A stretch of 64,000 bases of DNA from Bacteroidia bacterium (GCA_023228875.1 JALOAG010000001.1:496001-560000); one strand, 5' to 3'. Counted from the first letter of the stretch, positions 45,167-54,337 are shown. The notes: a model not told the origin generated them from the letters alone. Translations and numbers: made by a program.

Positions 45167-45197
45167 AAAGGCAGTGTTTTTTAACACTGCCTTTTAT
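45167..45197 (+). terminator. Rho-independent terminator after the OmpA gene
   Basis: AAAGGCAGTGTT pairs perfectly with AACACTGCCTTT (12 bases, TTTT loop) and is followed by T-rich sequence. It contains the GTG (45174) that would begin the longest cyoE frame. Confidence 0.9.
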
Positions 45198-45216
45198 TTT
45201 GTTTCCATTTTTGGAT

Positions 45217-45224
45217 TAATTTCG
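45217..45224 (+). promoter_or_regulatory. -7 element, TAATTTCG, for cyoE and the subunit III/IV genes
   Basis: One mismatch to TAnnTTTG. It sits after the terminator and 15 bases before a TTG start, in the spacing seen at other genes here. Confidence 0.4.
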
Positions 45225-45239
45225 CAAGCACTTTACGCC

Positions 45240-46145
45240 TTGGACAATCAGCCTGAAATATCACAAACAAACATTGTAGCACTAAGAGCCGGAATCAAGG
45301 ATTATCTAATGTTAGGTAAATTTCGTTTGTCAATGCTTGTCGCTATTACTGCATGTATTGGATATATTGTTGGCGTGTTTAAGCATCCTGAAGTTGCGGA
45401 ATTTAGCATTTTATCATTGCTTTTGCTCCTTGTTGGTGGCTTTCTTTTGTCTGCTTCTTCAAACGCATTAAATCAAGTTATTGAAAGAGATTCTGATAGG
45501 TTGATGTCAAGGACACAAAATAGACCGCTTGTTACCAACGTGTTGTCTGTGAATGAAGCCTTAGTTTTTGCTTTTATTACTGCAGTGCTAAGCATTTTCA
45601 TTCTTGGTATTACTTTTAATGCAACAGTTGCTTTTTTAGGTTTAGGTTCACTTGTAATATATGCATTTGTGTACACTCCTCTAAAAAAGGTGAGCCCTGT
45701 ATGTGCATTTGTTGGGGCATTTCCCGGTGCAGCCCCGCCAATGTTAGGGTTTATTGGCGCAACAGGTGAAATTACTTTTATTGCTTTAGTGATTTTTGCG
45801 ATACAATTTTTTTGGCAATTTATTCATTTTTGGAGTTTGGCTTGGTTACTTCATGAAGATTATTTAAAGGCTGGCTACTTTATGCTTCCTTCTCGACAAG
45901 GAAAAAGTAAAAGAAGTGCTTTTCAAATATGGTGGTATGCTTTATTAATGACACTTACAAGTGCAATACCTTTTATTGTTGGCTTTAGTGGTCCGTTCTA
46001 TTTGCTTGTTGCAATGATATGCGGAGGGCTTGTGATGTGGTATGCACTACAACTTTATAAAACACTGGAAAACAAAGAAGCAAAAAAAGTAATGTTGTCA
46101 AGCTATATGCACATTGTTTTTGTTTTGCTCGCTCTTTTAATGTAA
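45240..46145 (+). CDS. cyoE: Protoheme IX farnesyltransferase (heme O synthase)
   Basis: A UbiA-family prenyltransferase of about 301 residues that makes haem O, the precursor of the haem A used by the oxidase. Family motifs are NALNQVIERDSDRLMSRTQNRPL (the Asp-rich substrate site, NxxxDxxxD) and the second region around HFWSLAWLLHEDY. About nine transmembrane helices. The longest frame starts at GTG 45174, but that codon lies inside the terminator of the previous gene. The first ATG (45309) would remove conserved N-terminal residues (DYL). TTG at 45240, 15 bases after a -7-like element, is the best compromise. The following genes are subunits III and IV. Confidence 0.88.
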   Translation: MDNQPEISQTNIVALRAGIKDYLMLGKFRLSMLVAITACIGYIVGVFKHPEVAEFSILSLLLLLVGGFLLSASSNALNQVIERDSDRLMSRTQNRPLVTNVLSVNEALVFAFITAVLSIFILGITFNATVAFLGLGSLVIYAFVYTPLKKVSPVCAFVGAFPGAAPPMLGFIGATGEITFIALVIFAIQFFWQFIHFWSLAWLLHEDYLKAGYFMLPSRQGKSKRSAFQIWWYALLMTLTSAIPFIVGFSGPFYLLVAMICGGLVMWYALQLYKTLENKEAKKVMLSSYMHIVFVLLALLM

Positions 46146-46149
46146 TAAA

Positions 46150-46779
46150 ATGACTACTAATTTTGAAACAAATAATCACCTTCAAGATTCCAAAAACTTA
46201 AAAAGTTCAGGAAGTTTTGGCGTTCATCCTGTAATTTTTCTTGTTTGGCTTTTAATAATCGCCTCCATAATGCTCTTTGCAGGTTTTCTAAGTGCATATA
46301 TTGTACATAGAACAGATGGGTTACGTAATGAAGCGTGGTTGCAATTTGATTTACCAATATGGTTTTGGATTAGTGCCGGAATCGCCATAGCCTCAAGTTT
46401 ATTAATGCAGAAGGCATATAATGCAGCTAAAAAAGACGATGTACAATTGGTGCCAAGTTTAGTATTGCTTTCAATTGTTACAGGAGTAGCATTTGGAGTA
46501 TCACAATTCTTAGGCTGGAAAGATATGATAAGCAGAGGGTTATTTATTTCAAATCAGGAGCCGGAGGAAATTTCTGCGAGTTTTGTATATGTGATTTCTT
46601 TTGTTCACTTAGCTCATATTCTCATAGGACTTTCTTTATTAATCCTTACGTTCTTTAAGTCTTTAAAGTTAAACGTCCATCGCAAAAACCTTGTGTTTAT
46701 TAATATCTCCACAACTTATTGGCATTTTCTTGGGTTGCTTTGGATTTGTATTCTTTTATTTCTTTACTTTGCGCGGTAA
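46150..46779 (+). CDS. Cytochrome c oxidase subunit III, first copy
   Basis: A 209-residue membrane protein of the CoxIII/CyoC family with five hydrophobic segments and the conserved FVYVISFVHLAHILIGLSLL and TTYWHFLGLLWICILLF regions. It starts four bases after cyoE. Two subunit III-like genes in a row are usual in Bacteroidota caa3 loci. Confidence 0.9.
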   Translation: MTTNFETNNHLQDSKNLKSSGSFGVHPVIFLVWLLIIASIMLFAGFLSAYIVHRTDGLRNEAWLQFDLPIWFWISAGIAIASSLLMQKAYNAAKKDDVQLVPSLVLLSIVTGVAFGVSQFLGWKDMISRGLFISNQEPEEISASFVYVISFVHLAHILIGLSLLILTFFKSLKLNVHRKNLVFINISTTYWHFLGLLWICILLFLYFAR

Positions 46780-46817
46780 GAATTTTATTCAGAACTAATT
46801 ATTTATTTTTCATATAG

Positions 46818-47564
46818 ATGTCAAATACTACTACAATACAACAAGCTAAGCCCACATGGGCAGGAGGTCGCTCTCCATTTAATGTTAGCTATGGAAAGTT
46901 GATGATGTGGATATTCTTGATTTCGGATATCTTTACATTTTCTTCACTTTTAGTTTTTTATGGTGCCACCAGATTTGCTAATTGGGATATATGGCCATCG
47001 CCAGATATGGTGTTTAATCACTTCCCTTTTGCAGGTCATACCCACTTACCTTTATTTTTTGTTAGCTTAATGACTTTTGTCCTAATTTTCAGTTCAGTAA
47101 CAATGGTGCTGGCAGTTGAGGCAGGTCAAAGGAATTCACACAAAGAAGTAGGTAAGTATATGTTGTTGACTATTATTGGCGGAATTATTTTCCTTTCTTG
47201 TCAAGCATGGGAATGGTCTGTATTTATTGGAGAAGGTGCACGATTATACGAGAACAACTTTGGATTATCTGAAGCCGGATTTAAGTATGCACATAGTCTT
47301 AAATTGTTTGATCACTATCATTGGGAAGAAGGATTTAGAGTGGCAGGTGCTCCGCAGTTCTCAGCCTTTTTCTTTTTGGTTACAGGTTTTCATGGATTTC
47401 ACGTACTAAGCGGTGTGATTATCAATATTGTAGTTTATCTAAATGTAATTTTTGGTACGTATGAAAGAAGAGGGCACTACGATATGGTTGAGAAGGTAGG
47501 TCTCTATTGGCACTTTGTTGACTTAGTTTGGGTGTTTGTGTTTACCTTTTTCTATCTCATCTAA
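46818..47564 (+). CDS. Cytochrome c oxidase subunit III, second copy
   Basis: A 248-residue CoxIII-family protein with the conserved segments FLISDIFTFSSLLVFYGA, FFFLVTGFHGFHVLSGVI and GLYWHFVDLVWVFVFTFFYL. It holds the acidic and aromatic residues typical of true subunit III better than its shorter neighbour. It follows the first copy after 38 bases and precedes subunit IV after 23, so all lie on one transcript. Confidence 0.92.
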   Translation: MSNTTTIQQAKPTWAGGRSPFNVSYGKLMMWIFLISDIFTFSSLLVFYGATRFANWDIWPSPDMVFNHFPFAGHTHLPLFFVSLMTFVLIFSSVTMVLAVEAGQRNSHKEVGKYMLLTIIGGIIFLSCQAWEWSVFIGEGARLYENNFGLSEAGFKYAHSLKLFDHYHWEEGFRVAGAPQFSAFFFLVTGFHGFHVLSGVIINIVVYLNVIFGTYERRGHYDMVEKVGLYWHFVDLVWVFVFTFFYLI

Positions 47565-47587
47565 TTTATACATTAATTTATATCAAT

Positions 47588-47947
47588 ATGAGTACAATAA
47601 ATCAAGTAATGGAAGATCCGGAAAAACAATATGACCCGACTGTTTATGTCCCTGAGGCACATAGCCATGGTAAGAAAGAAGTTTGGATGGTTTTTTGGGT
47701 ATTGTTGTTTCTAACCTTAATTGATGTAGTTCTTTACTTCACATTTAAACCTTCTAATCTTAGAAATTACACCTTTATTGCATTAGGACTTCTGAAAGGG
47801 TTTTATATAGTCGGAACATTTATGCACCTTAAATATGAAGTTAAAAATCTAGTTTTAACTATACTTTTACCTTTGATTTTGGTAGTGTATTTGATTGCAT
47901 TAGTAATTCATGAAGGCGGAGCAATCGAACTCTCTAACTATATATAA
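47588..47947 (+). CDS. Cytochrome c oxidase subunit IV (prokaryotic caa3 type)
   Basis: A 119-residue protein with a hydrophilic N-terminus (DPEKQYDPTVYVPEAHSHGKKE) and three transmembrane helices (about 34-53, 62-80, 90-110) carrying the KGFYIVGTFMHLKYE motif of the family. The frame can be extended 20 residues into the preceding gene, but the ATG at 47588 gives the normal N-terminus. A terminator follows at 47974, ending the oxidase transcript. Confidence 0.9.
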   Translation: MSTINQVMEDPEKQYDPTVYVPEAHSHGKKEVWMVFWVLLFLTLIDVVLYFTFKPSNLRNYTFIALGLLKGFYIVGTFMHLKYEVKNLVLTILLPLILVVYLIALVIHEGGAIELSNYI

Positions 47948-47973
47948 AAGGTAAAGACAATATACGTTTTCTC

Positions 47974-48011
47974 AAATCCTCTTATACCTCAAGTATAAGA
48001 GGATTTTTTTT
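47974..48011 (+). terminator. Rho-independent terminator after subunit IV
   Basis: AATCCTCTTATAC pairs perfectly with GTATAAGAGGATT around a five-base loop, followed by eight or more T residues. Confidence 0.93.
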
Positions 48012-48158
48012 GTATGTCTTTCCGTAATCTCTGTTTTAGTTCAATTGCTTTTTACTCCTTGATGAAACTGTAGACTTTACTTTGCATAATTGCTATACTC
48101 AAAACTATAAGAGCAGTATTAATTTGTGATAAGGTAAGTTAGATTCATCTCAATTTTT

Positions 48159-48166
48159 TAGCTTTG
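48159..48166 (+). promoter_or_regulatory. -7 promoter element, TAGCTTTG, for paaN
   Basis: Exact TAnnTTTG match, seven bases before the ATG at 48174. Confidence 0.5.
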
Positions 48167-48173
48167 CAGCACT

Positions 48174-49829
48174 ATGAGTATAACACAAGATTTGAAAGAG
48201 CTTGATGAAATTGTTAAGCACATTAAAGAAAGAGGGTATTATTCAAAATACACAGAAAATATTAGGTCTTATTCAGAAGAGTATATGAAAATGGGTGAGA
48301 CTGCATTTCATAAACAGTTGAATAGTAATTTTAATGAATTATATGCTTCCGGTTGTGCAAATTGGATTGGTGAGGAAGTTTCACCTTACTTAAATGTCGG
48401 TTTAGGAATACATTATCCTGCATTTGATGTAAAAACATTGGTGCTGAATGCTCAGCAAGTGAAAAACGCATGGGCTAAAACTTCTTTAGAATTGCGTACA
48501 AAAATTTTATTAGAATCTTTAGATGTAATTGCAGAGAGGTTCTCCGAAATAGCTTATGCTACCATGCATACAACCGGTCAATCGTTTTTAATGTCATTTC
48601 AGGCAAGTGGGCCTCATGCACTTGACCGTGCGATGGAAGCAATTGTTATGGGATATGTGGAACAAAGTAGATATAATGCACACACAACATGGACTAAAAA
48701 TTTAGGCAAATTTGATTTGACACTTGAAAAGAACTATAAAGCAATCCCCAAAGGAATCGGGCTGTTAATCGGCTGTTCTACATTTCCAATTTGGAATTCA
48801 TTTCCTGGTCTATATGCTGATTTAATTACTGGTAATGTTGCGATTCTGAAACCGCATCCTAAAGCAATCTATCCAATCGCCATTGTGATAAGCGAAATAC
48901 AAAAAGTATTAGAAAAGTACGGTTTTGATAAACGGATTGTACAAATAGCAGTTGATACAGTGCAGGCTCCTATTACAAAGGTATTATGTGAACAATCTGA
49001 TATTAAATTGATAGACTATACGGGTGGCAATGCTTTTGGAGATTATGTAGAATCTCTTGTTGGAAAGGAAACATTTACAGAAAAAGCAGGAGTTAATTCA
49101 ATCATATTGGATTCCTCTAATGATTTGCAAAAGACCGCACAAAATATTGCGTTTTCAATTAGTTTATATTCAGGTCAAATGTGTACTGCACCGCAAAATA
49201 TTTTTGTTGCAGAACAAGGTATTTCAACACCAAATGGAATTGTTGGATTTGATGAGTTTAAGACAATATTGTCAGAGGCTATAAAAGGTTTGGTTACCAA
49301 TCCTAAAGCAGGAGCAGCAACTTTGGGTGCAATACAAAACGATTTTACTTTAGAAAGAGTGAAGAAAGGGAAATTGCAATTCTCAGATATAGTCTTGGAT
49401 ACAGTTCCGGTAGAAAATCCTGAGTTTGAAGCGGCAAGAGTACAAAGCCCAATTGTAGTAGCAGTTGAAAGTGCTCAAAAAGATTTGTATTGGAAGGAAT
49501 ACTTTGGACCTTTTGTGGTGCTGATAAAGACCAAGAATTTCGAAGAATCTCTTCAGTTAGCTGCTCAGTCAGCACGTGAAAACGGTGCAATTACATGTTT
49601 AGCCTATTGCACAGATGCAGAGAAGTCAGACAAGATAGAAGATGTTATGAATAATGCGTTTACTCCTGTATCTTTTAACTTTTCAGGTGCAGCATTTGTC
49701 AATCAACACGCTGCTTTTTCCGATTTACACGTAACAGGTGGCAATCCTGCAGGTAATGCAACTTTCACCGATCCTAATTTCATTAATAAGCGTTTTGTTT
49801 GGGTGGGAAACCGTTATATGAAAGAATAA
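48174..49829 (+). CDS. paaN: PaaN-type aldehyde dehydrogenase (phenylacetate degradation protein PaaN)
   Basis: A 551-residue aldehyde-dehydrogenase-fold protein. The cofactor-binding and catalytic parts show IPKGIGLLIGCSTFPIWNSF, KPHPKAIYP and the catalytic cysteine in SLYSGQMCTAPQNIF. Length and N-terminus fit the PaaN family, assigned to oxidation of a ring-opened aldehyde of phenylacetyl-CoA catabolism. No other paa genes are nearby, so the pathway is inferred from the family. Without its own partners it might act on another aldehyde. Confidence 0.85.
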   Translation: MSITQDLKELDEIVKHIKERGYYSKYTENIRSYSEEYMKMGETAFHKQLNSNFNELYASGCANWIGEEVSPYLNVGLGIHYPAFDVKTLVLNAQQVKNAWAKTSLELRTKILLESLDVIAERFSEIAYATMHTTGQSFLMSFQASGPHALDRAMEAIVMGYVEQSRYNAHTTWTKNLGKFDLTLEKNYKAIPKGIGLLIGCSTFPIWNSFPGLYADLITGNVAILKPHPKAIYPIAIVISEIQKVLEKYGFDKRIVQIAVDTVQAPITKVLCEQSDIKLIDYTGGNAFGDYVESLVGKETFTEKAGVNSIILDSSNDLQKTAQNIAFSISLYSGQMCTAPQNIFVAEQGISTPNGIVGFDEFKTILSEAIKGLVTNPKAGAATLGAIQNDFTLERVKKGKLQFSDIVLDTVPVENPEFEAARVQSPIVVAVESAQKDLYWKEYFGPFVVLIKTKNFEESLQLAAQSARENGAITCLAYCTDAEKSDKIEDVMNNAFTPVSFNFSGAAFVNQHAAFSDLHVTGGNPAGNATFTDPNFINKRFVWVGNRYMKE

Positions 49830-49867
49830 ATTAGATGTATATACATATAATTTTATTCTTCAGATAC

Positions 49868-49875
49868 TAAATTTG
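49868..49875 (+). promoter_or_regulatory. -7 promoter element, TAAATTTG, for the YceI gene
   Basis: Exact TAnnTTTG match, 29 bases before the ATG at 49905. Confidence 0.55.
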
Positions 49876-49904
49876 CACTCGTATTAACAAAACAAAATCT
49901 TAAC

Positions 49905-50579
49905 ATGAAAAAAGTATTTTTAATTGGTTTTGCTGCAGTATTATTTGCAGCGTGTTCAAGTAACACAAATCAAGTAGCTGCAACTGAAGCCGGAGAAGTA
50001 GCACAAGTAGAAGAAACAGCCCTAACCCTTAATATTGATACTCAACAAAGTGGAATTGAGTGGTTGGGAGCTAAATTCTTAGGAAAAACTCACAATGGTA
50101 CCATTAATCTTTCAGGCGGAACTGTTTCAATTGAGGATGGTAAAGTAGTAGCCGGTGATTTTACGGCAGATATGAATACTATAAAGAATCTTGACTTACC
50201 TGCAGAAGGAGAGTATAATCAAGAAAAGTTAGAAGGACATTTGAAAAGCGACCATTTCTTTGATGTAGCTAAGTTTCCAACCTCTACTTTTCATATTACT
50301 TCAGTTGAAGTTGTTCAAGATGATTCAGGTAATACTCATAAGATTTCAGGTAATTTAACAATCAAAGGTGTAGCAAAGCAGGTTACATTCCCTGCTAAGG
50401 TTGATTTCTCTGAGAATGGTTTTAAAGCATCGGCTACTTTTGTAATTAATAGACTTGATTGGGGAGTTACTTATGATGAAGAAGGTATTAAAAACTTCTT
50501 AGATGGCGTGGTGAAGAAAGGAAAAGATGACTTTGTTAAAAATGAACTAGAAATCAAGGTTAACTTGGTTGCTCATTAA
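49905..50579 (+). CDS. YceI-family lipoprotein
   Basis: A 224-residue protein with a lipoprotein signal (VLFAACSS; lipobox FAAC) and a YceI-type lipocalin-like beta barrel (about 45-222) with FLGKTHNGTINLSGG and LKSDHFFDVAKFPTSTFHI. YceI proteins bind amphiphilic molecules such as isoprenoid quinones in the periplasm. Here it is lipid-anchored. It has its own promoter and terminator. Confidence 0.92.
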   Translation: MKKVFLIGFAAVLFAACSSNTNQVAATEAGEVAQVEETALTLNIDTQQSGIEWLGAKFLGKTHNGTINLSGGTVSIEDGKVVAGDFTADMNTIKNLDLPAEGEYNQEKLEGHLKSDHFFDVAKFPTSTFHITSVEVVQDDSGNTHKISGNLTIKGVAKQVTFPAKVDFSENGFKASATFVINRLDWGVTYDEEGIKNFLDGVVKKGKDDFVKNELEIKVNLVAH

Positions 50580-50619
50580 TACGTGCATTGACAAGTCCAT
50601 CATATTTTTTGTTTTATAT

Positions 50620-50651
50620 AAAGCCCTTACGTCAAATCGTGAGGGCTTTTT
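50620..50651 (+). terminator. Rho-independent terminator after the YceI gene
   Basis: AAAGCCCTTACG pairs with CGTGAGGGCTTT (one G-U pair) around a six-base loop, followed by T residues. Confidence 0.88.
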
Positions 50652-50703
50652 GATTATAACTTAATTGTAAAAGTATTAATATTGCACTCTCATTTAAAAA
50701 CCG

Positions 50704-51237
50704 ATGTCAAATAGAATTATTATCGTTGTGTTGTTAATCCTCAATGGGATTGTTGGCTTTTTAATTTATTATTCAGTCAAAAAAGATGTTGATTACACTA
50801 TGCAAGTACGTCTGATTGATCAACAAGTGATTGATAGATTGAAAGAAGTCCAAAAAGCACAATTGGCATATAAAGATACCAAAGGAAAGTTTGCTGATAA
50901 CTTTGACACATTAATTTATTTCTTTAAAAACGAGAAGTATATGGAAATAAAAAGTATCGGAGATTTAGATAAAGATTCGCTAGCCGGATTGGAAGTTGAC
51001 ACTATATATCTTGATCCTTTGATAGAAGTGTTTGGAAGCAAAGAATATAATATTGATAAAATTGCTCTTGTACCTCCACAAGATACTGCTAAATTTAACA
51101 TTTCAGCCGGTTTTATTGAAAAGAATGAAATCAAAATTCCTGTATTTGAAGTTACAGACCCGCATCCGTTTAACAAACAAAGAACCTTGAAAGTGGGTTC
51201 TATGAAAGAAGCTATCTATTCTGGAAACTGGAAATAA
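50704..51237 (+). CDS. Single-pass membrane protein of unknown function
   Basis: A 177-residue protein with one N-terminal transmembrane helix (IIIVVLLILNGIVGFLIYYS) and a soluble periplasmic domain containing a repeated charged-helical part (VIDRLKEVQKAQLAYKDT) and beta strands. I do not recognise it. It is followed by DUF3822, rsmD and coaD genes in close order, so it probably leads that transcript. Confidence 0.65.
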   Translation: MSNRIIIVVLLILNGIVGFLIYYSVKKDVDYTMQVRLIDQQVIDRLKEVQKAQLAYKDTKGKFADNFDTLIYFFKNEKYMEIKSIGDLDKDSLAGLEVDTIYLDPLIEVFGSKEYNIDKIALVPPQDTAKFNISAGFIEKNEIKIPVFEVTDPHPFNKQRTLKVGSMKEAIYSGNWK

Positions 51238-51248
51238 GTATAAAGCCA

Positions 51249-52024
51249 ATGTCTTTAAGGAATATTCTTCCAAAAGATGGCAGGAGGATGCCTCCGCAGA
51301 TTATTATTATATATTTTCACAAAAAAATGGGTTTTATAATGAAGCCGTTTTTGCGCTTGATTTAGAATTAATTGCATTTAGACAGACTGCTGACGAAGAT
51401 GTTTCCCTTCTGAATTTTATCCCAATTTCACATAATTGTTCATCACAATATTTTCTATTTACTCCAGATTATATTGAGATTATACCGTCAATTTTTAAGG
51501 GAGCAGGTGTTTTAAATTTTAATACACGTTTACTTGAGTCGGAAGTAGATTTTTTTGAGACAAAACTGCTATTACGAAATGAGTTTACACCAGAAACAAT
51601 GCCACCAAGAGGACAGATTCAAGAGATGTCAATTTCAGATTTATTAATTAGGTTGGCAGCAAAAAGTTTAATCCAATTTCCATCTGAAAATGCAATTTTT
51701 GTATTGAAGAAACATAATGGATTTCATCTATTGCTGTTAAAAAAAGACAGGTTATTGTTTGCTAATACCTTTGACTTTGTTGCTGCGGAAGAAGTATTGT
51801 ATTTCTGTTTGAATATTCTAAAAGATTACCAAATTAGCCAAGAGTTAGCATCTTTGTTTTACTCAGAGAATGAATACGCAGAAGGTGTTGTCGAGCTATG
51901 GCGACCATATTTTGCAAATCTAATTTCTCTTGAATCCCATTTTGTTTTACCTCGATGCCAAGGTGAGCCTGCGTTTGATTTGAGAGAGTTCAATTTGTTG
52001 TTACAGACAGTAAAATGCGTATAA
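51249..52024 (+). CDS. DUF3822-family protein with apparent frameshift after the start codon
   Basis: The frame that ends at 52024 is open without a stop back to 51206, but it has no ATG, GTG or TTG before 51599. The upstream part (DASADYYYIFSQKNGF and EAVFALDLELIAF) is clearly protein-like and matches the N-terminus expected of DUF3822, which is normally about 250-270 residues. An ATG at 51249 is in another frame. Adding one T to the T-run at 51253-51255 would give MSFKEYSSKRWQED and join it to this frame. So either one base has been lost or read wrongly, or an unusual start is used. DUF3822 commonly sits before rsmD and coaD, as it does here. Its function is unknown. Confidence 0.65.
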
Positions 52025-52545
52025 GTGGAGGTGAATTTGCAGGGAGAATAATTAAAGGAAGTCCTGGAACTCATGTGAGACCTACAACCGACCGTGCCCG
52101 TGAAAGTTTGTTCAATATTTTGCAAAATCAATTTGATTTCAATGAACTGAAAGTATTGGATTTGTTTGCCGGAACGGGAGTCATTGCTTTAGAATTTCTT
52201 TCAAGAGGAGCATTGCATGTGGATTCAATTGATTTGAATATGAAATCGGTTGCATTCATGCAAAATTTAAGAGATGATTTTAGTGTTCAAAACAAATGGA
52301 CGATTTTTAAGGGAAATGCAATGAGTTGGATAAAGTCTTCAGATTTGTCTGCATATAATATTATCTACGCTGATCCGCCTTATGCTTGGGAATATTATAA
52401 CAGTTTTCTTAATCTTATGGTTGAAAAGATGCACACGGGTACTCTATTTTGTCTTGAGCATGAGCGTAATAAGTTACTTCCGCATACTACTTTAATTGAT
52501 GAAAAAGTGTACGGACAGTCTATAATCAGTTTTTATAGAAAATAA
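52015..52545 (+). CDS. rsmD: 16S rRNA (guanine(966)-N(2))-methyltransferase RsmD
   Basis: A 176-residue SAM-dependent enzyme that methylates G966 of 16S rRNA. Family signs are RISGGEFAGRIIKG, the loop VRPTTDRARESLFNIL, motif I LDLFAGTGVIALEFLSRG and the catalytic ADPPYAW. The start overlaps the DUF3822 end by ten bases and coaD follows after 20, a common gene order. Confidence 0.95.
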   Translation: MRISGGEFAGRIIKGSPGTHVRPTTDRARESLFNILQNQFDFNELKVLDLFAGTGVIALEFLSRGALHVDSIDLNMKSVAFMQNLRDDFSVQNKWTIFKGNAMSWIKSSDLSAYNIIYADPPYAWEYYNSFLNLMVEKMHTGTLFCLEHERNKLLPHTTLIDEKVYGQSIISFYRK

Positions 52546-52565
52546 TTTTCGCTTATTTTGCATAA

Positions 52566-53027
52566 ATGAAACGTGCAGTCTTCCCGGGTACATTTGACCC
52601 AATAACCAATGGTCATGTTGGAGTAATTAAGAAGAGCCTCCGACTTTTTGATGAAGTTGTCGTAGCCATTGGTGTTAATGTCAAGAAGTCTTCACTTTTT
52701 AGTATTGAACACCGCAGACGTTGGATAGAAGCCGTGTTTGTTGATGAACCGCGTGTAAAGGTGATGAGTTTTGAGGGCTTAACCGTCAATTTTTGCAAAT
52801 CGCAAGGTATACAATTTGTTATCAGAGGATTAAGAAATTCCACGGACTTTGAATATGAACAAGCTATTGCACACGCCAATGCAGCTATGGCTCCTGAAAT
52901 TGAAACTATTTTTGTTGTTGCACCGTCAAATGCCGCCACAATCAGTAGCTCTATAGTAAGAGAAATAATAAAATCTGGCGGAGACTACTCACATTTTGTT
53001 CCTAAAGTAGTCTGTGAACAAAATTAA
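52566..53027 (+). CDS. coaD: Phosphopantetheine adenylyltransferase
   Basis: A 153-residue nucleotidyltransferase that makes dephospho-CoA from phosphopantetheine and ATP. It shows GTFDPITNGHVGVIKKSL (HxGH-type site, here NGHV) and the C-terminal ATISSSIVREI loop. The length is typical. It ends three bases from the convergent kbl gene. Confidence 0.96.
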   Translation: MKRAVFPGTFDPITNGHVGVIKKSLRLFDEVVVAIGVNVKKSSLFSIEHRRRWIEAVFVDEPRVKVMSFEGLTVNFCKSQGIQFVIRGLRNSTDFEYEQAIAHANAAMAPEIETIFVVAPSNAATISSSIVREIIKSGGDYSHFVPKVVCEQN

Positions 53028-53029
53028 TA

Positions 53030-54226
53030 TTATTTAATAACCCCTAATTCTTTTCCCACTTTTGTAAAGGCAGCAATTGCTTGATCAATATGCGCTCTTG
53101 TGTGTGCCGCTGAAAGTTGTACTCGAATTCTGGCTTGACCTTTTGCAACCACTGGATAGAAGAACCCTATAACATAGATGCCTTCTTTGAGAAGTGCATT
53201 TGCCATATCTTGGCTTAATTTAGCATCATACAACATAATTGGAACAATGGCAGCATCTCCATCTTTGTAGTCAAAGCCTGCTTGTTTAATACCTGCCTTA
53301 AAATATTTTACATTCTCTTCTAATTTGTCTCTCAGTTCGGTTGTTTGAGAAAGCAAATCAAAAACCTCGATACTTGCATGAACGATACTTGGGGCAAGTG
53401 AATTTGAAAACAAATAAGGACGAGAACGTTGTCTCAACATTTCAATAATTTCTTTGCGACCTGTTGTATATCCGCCCATTGCGCCACCTAAGGCTTTGCC
53501 AAGTGTTCCTGTTACAATATCGACCCTTTCCATTACTCCACATAATTCCGGAACTCCGCGTCCGGTTTTGCCAATAAAACCAGCACTATGACATTCGTCT
53601 GTCATTACTAAAGCATCATACTTGTCTGCTAAGTCACAAATCTTATCTAACTGTGCAACATAGCCATCCATGCTGAATACACCATCCGTTACGATGAGTT
53701 TGAATCTGGCACCTGCGGCATTTGCTTGTTTGAGCTGTTCTTCTAAATCAGCCATATCATTATTTTTGTAGCGGTAACGTTGTGCTTTGCAAAGTCTCAC
53801 TCCGTCAATGATTGATGCGTGGTTAAGTTCATCAGAGATGATGCAATCAAGTTCATTTAATAAGGGTTCAAAAACCCCTCCATTAGCATCAAATGCAGCT
53901 GCATAAAGAATGGTGTCTTCTGTGTGATAAAAGTCTGCTATTTTCTTTTCTAATTCTTTGTGTATGTCTTGTGTGCCACAGATAAAACGAACGGAAGACA
54001 TACCATACCCATGCGAGTCAAGCCCACGTTTTGCTGCTTCAATCACACGGGGGTGGGAGGAAAGACCAAGATAATTGTTTGCACAAAAATTAAGCACCTT
54101 TTGACCTGTTGAAAGTGTAATCTCTGCTCCTTGCGCTGAAGTAATAATTCTTTCGCTTTTGTAAAGCCCTGCTTCTTTAATATTGTTGAGCTCGTTGCTC
54201 AAATATTCTTTAATTTTACCGTACAT
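53030..54226 (-). CDS. kbl: Glycine C-acetyltransferase (2-amino-3-ketobutyrate CoA ligase)
   Basis: A 398-residue PLP enzyme of the alpha-oxoamine synthase family, the same length as E. coli Kbl. It joins glycine and acetyl-CoA or works in threonine breakdown. Visible motifs are NYLGLSSHP, SVRFICGTQDIHKELE and the PLP lysine in GTLGKALGGAMGG. The frame extends another 38 residues to 54340, but that part is not family-like and runs into the ftsH promoter region; the ATG at 54226 gives the normal N-terminus. No tdh gene is adjacent. Confidence 0.93.
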   Translation of the reverse strand: MYGKIKEYLSNELNNIKEAGLYKSERIITSAQGAEITLSTGQKVLNFCANNYLGLSSHPRVIEAAKRGLDSHGYGMSSVRFICGTQDIHKELEKKIADFYHTEDTILYAAAFDANGGVFEPLLNELDCIISDELNHASIIDGVRLCKAQRYRYKNNDMADLEEQLKQANAAGARFKLIVTDGVFSMDGYVAQLDKICDLADKYDALVMTDECHSAGFIGKTGRGVPELCGVMERVDIVTGTLGKALGGAMGGYTTGRKEIIEMLRQRSRPYLFSNSLAPSIVHASIEVFDLLSQTTELRDKLEENVKYFKAGIKQAGFDYKDGDAAIVPIMLYDAKLSQDMANALLKEGIYVIGFFYPVVAKGQARIRVQLSAAHTRAHIDQAIAAFTKVGKELGVIK

Positions 54227-54302
54227 ATTGTTCTGAAAAAATTTTGTTTGAATCAAGTTGCAATTATAGTATAAATGTCTTGTTTGCCCGAAAATAAAAA
54301 CC

Positions 54303-54337
54303 TTTGACATTAAAATTCTTACAAAATTGTACCTTTG
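54303..54337 (+). promoter_or_regulatory. Promoter of ftsH
   Basis: TTTG (54303-54306), a 23-base spacer and TACCTTTG (54330-54337), an exact -7 element. The ATG at 54361 follows 23 bases later. Confidence 0.6.

Noticed and set aside
49835..49846. Palindrome ATGTATATACAT after paaN
   Set aside because: It is self-complementary, but such short AT-only palindromes are expected by chance here and it has no loop to make a terminator.
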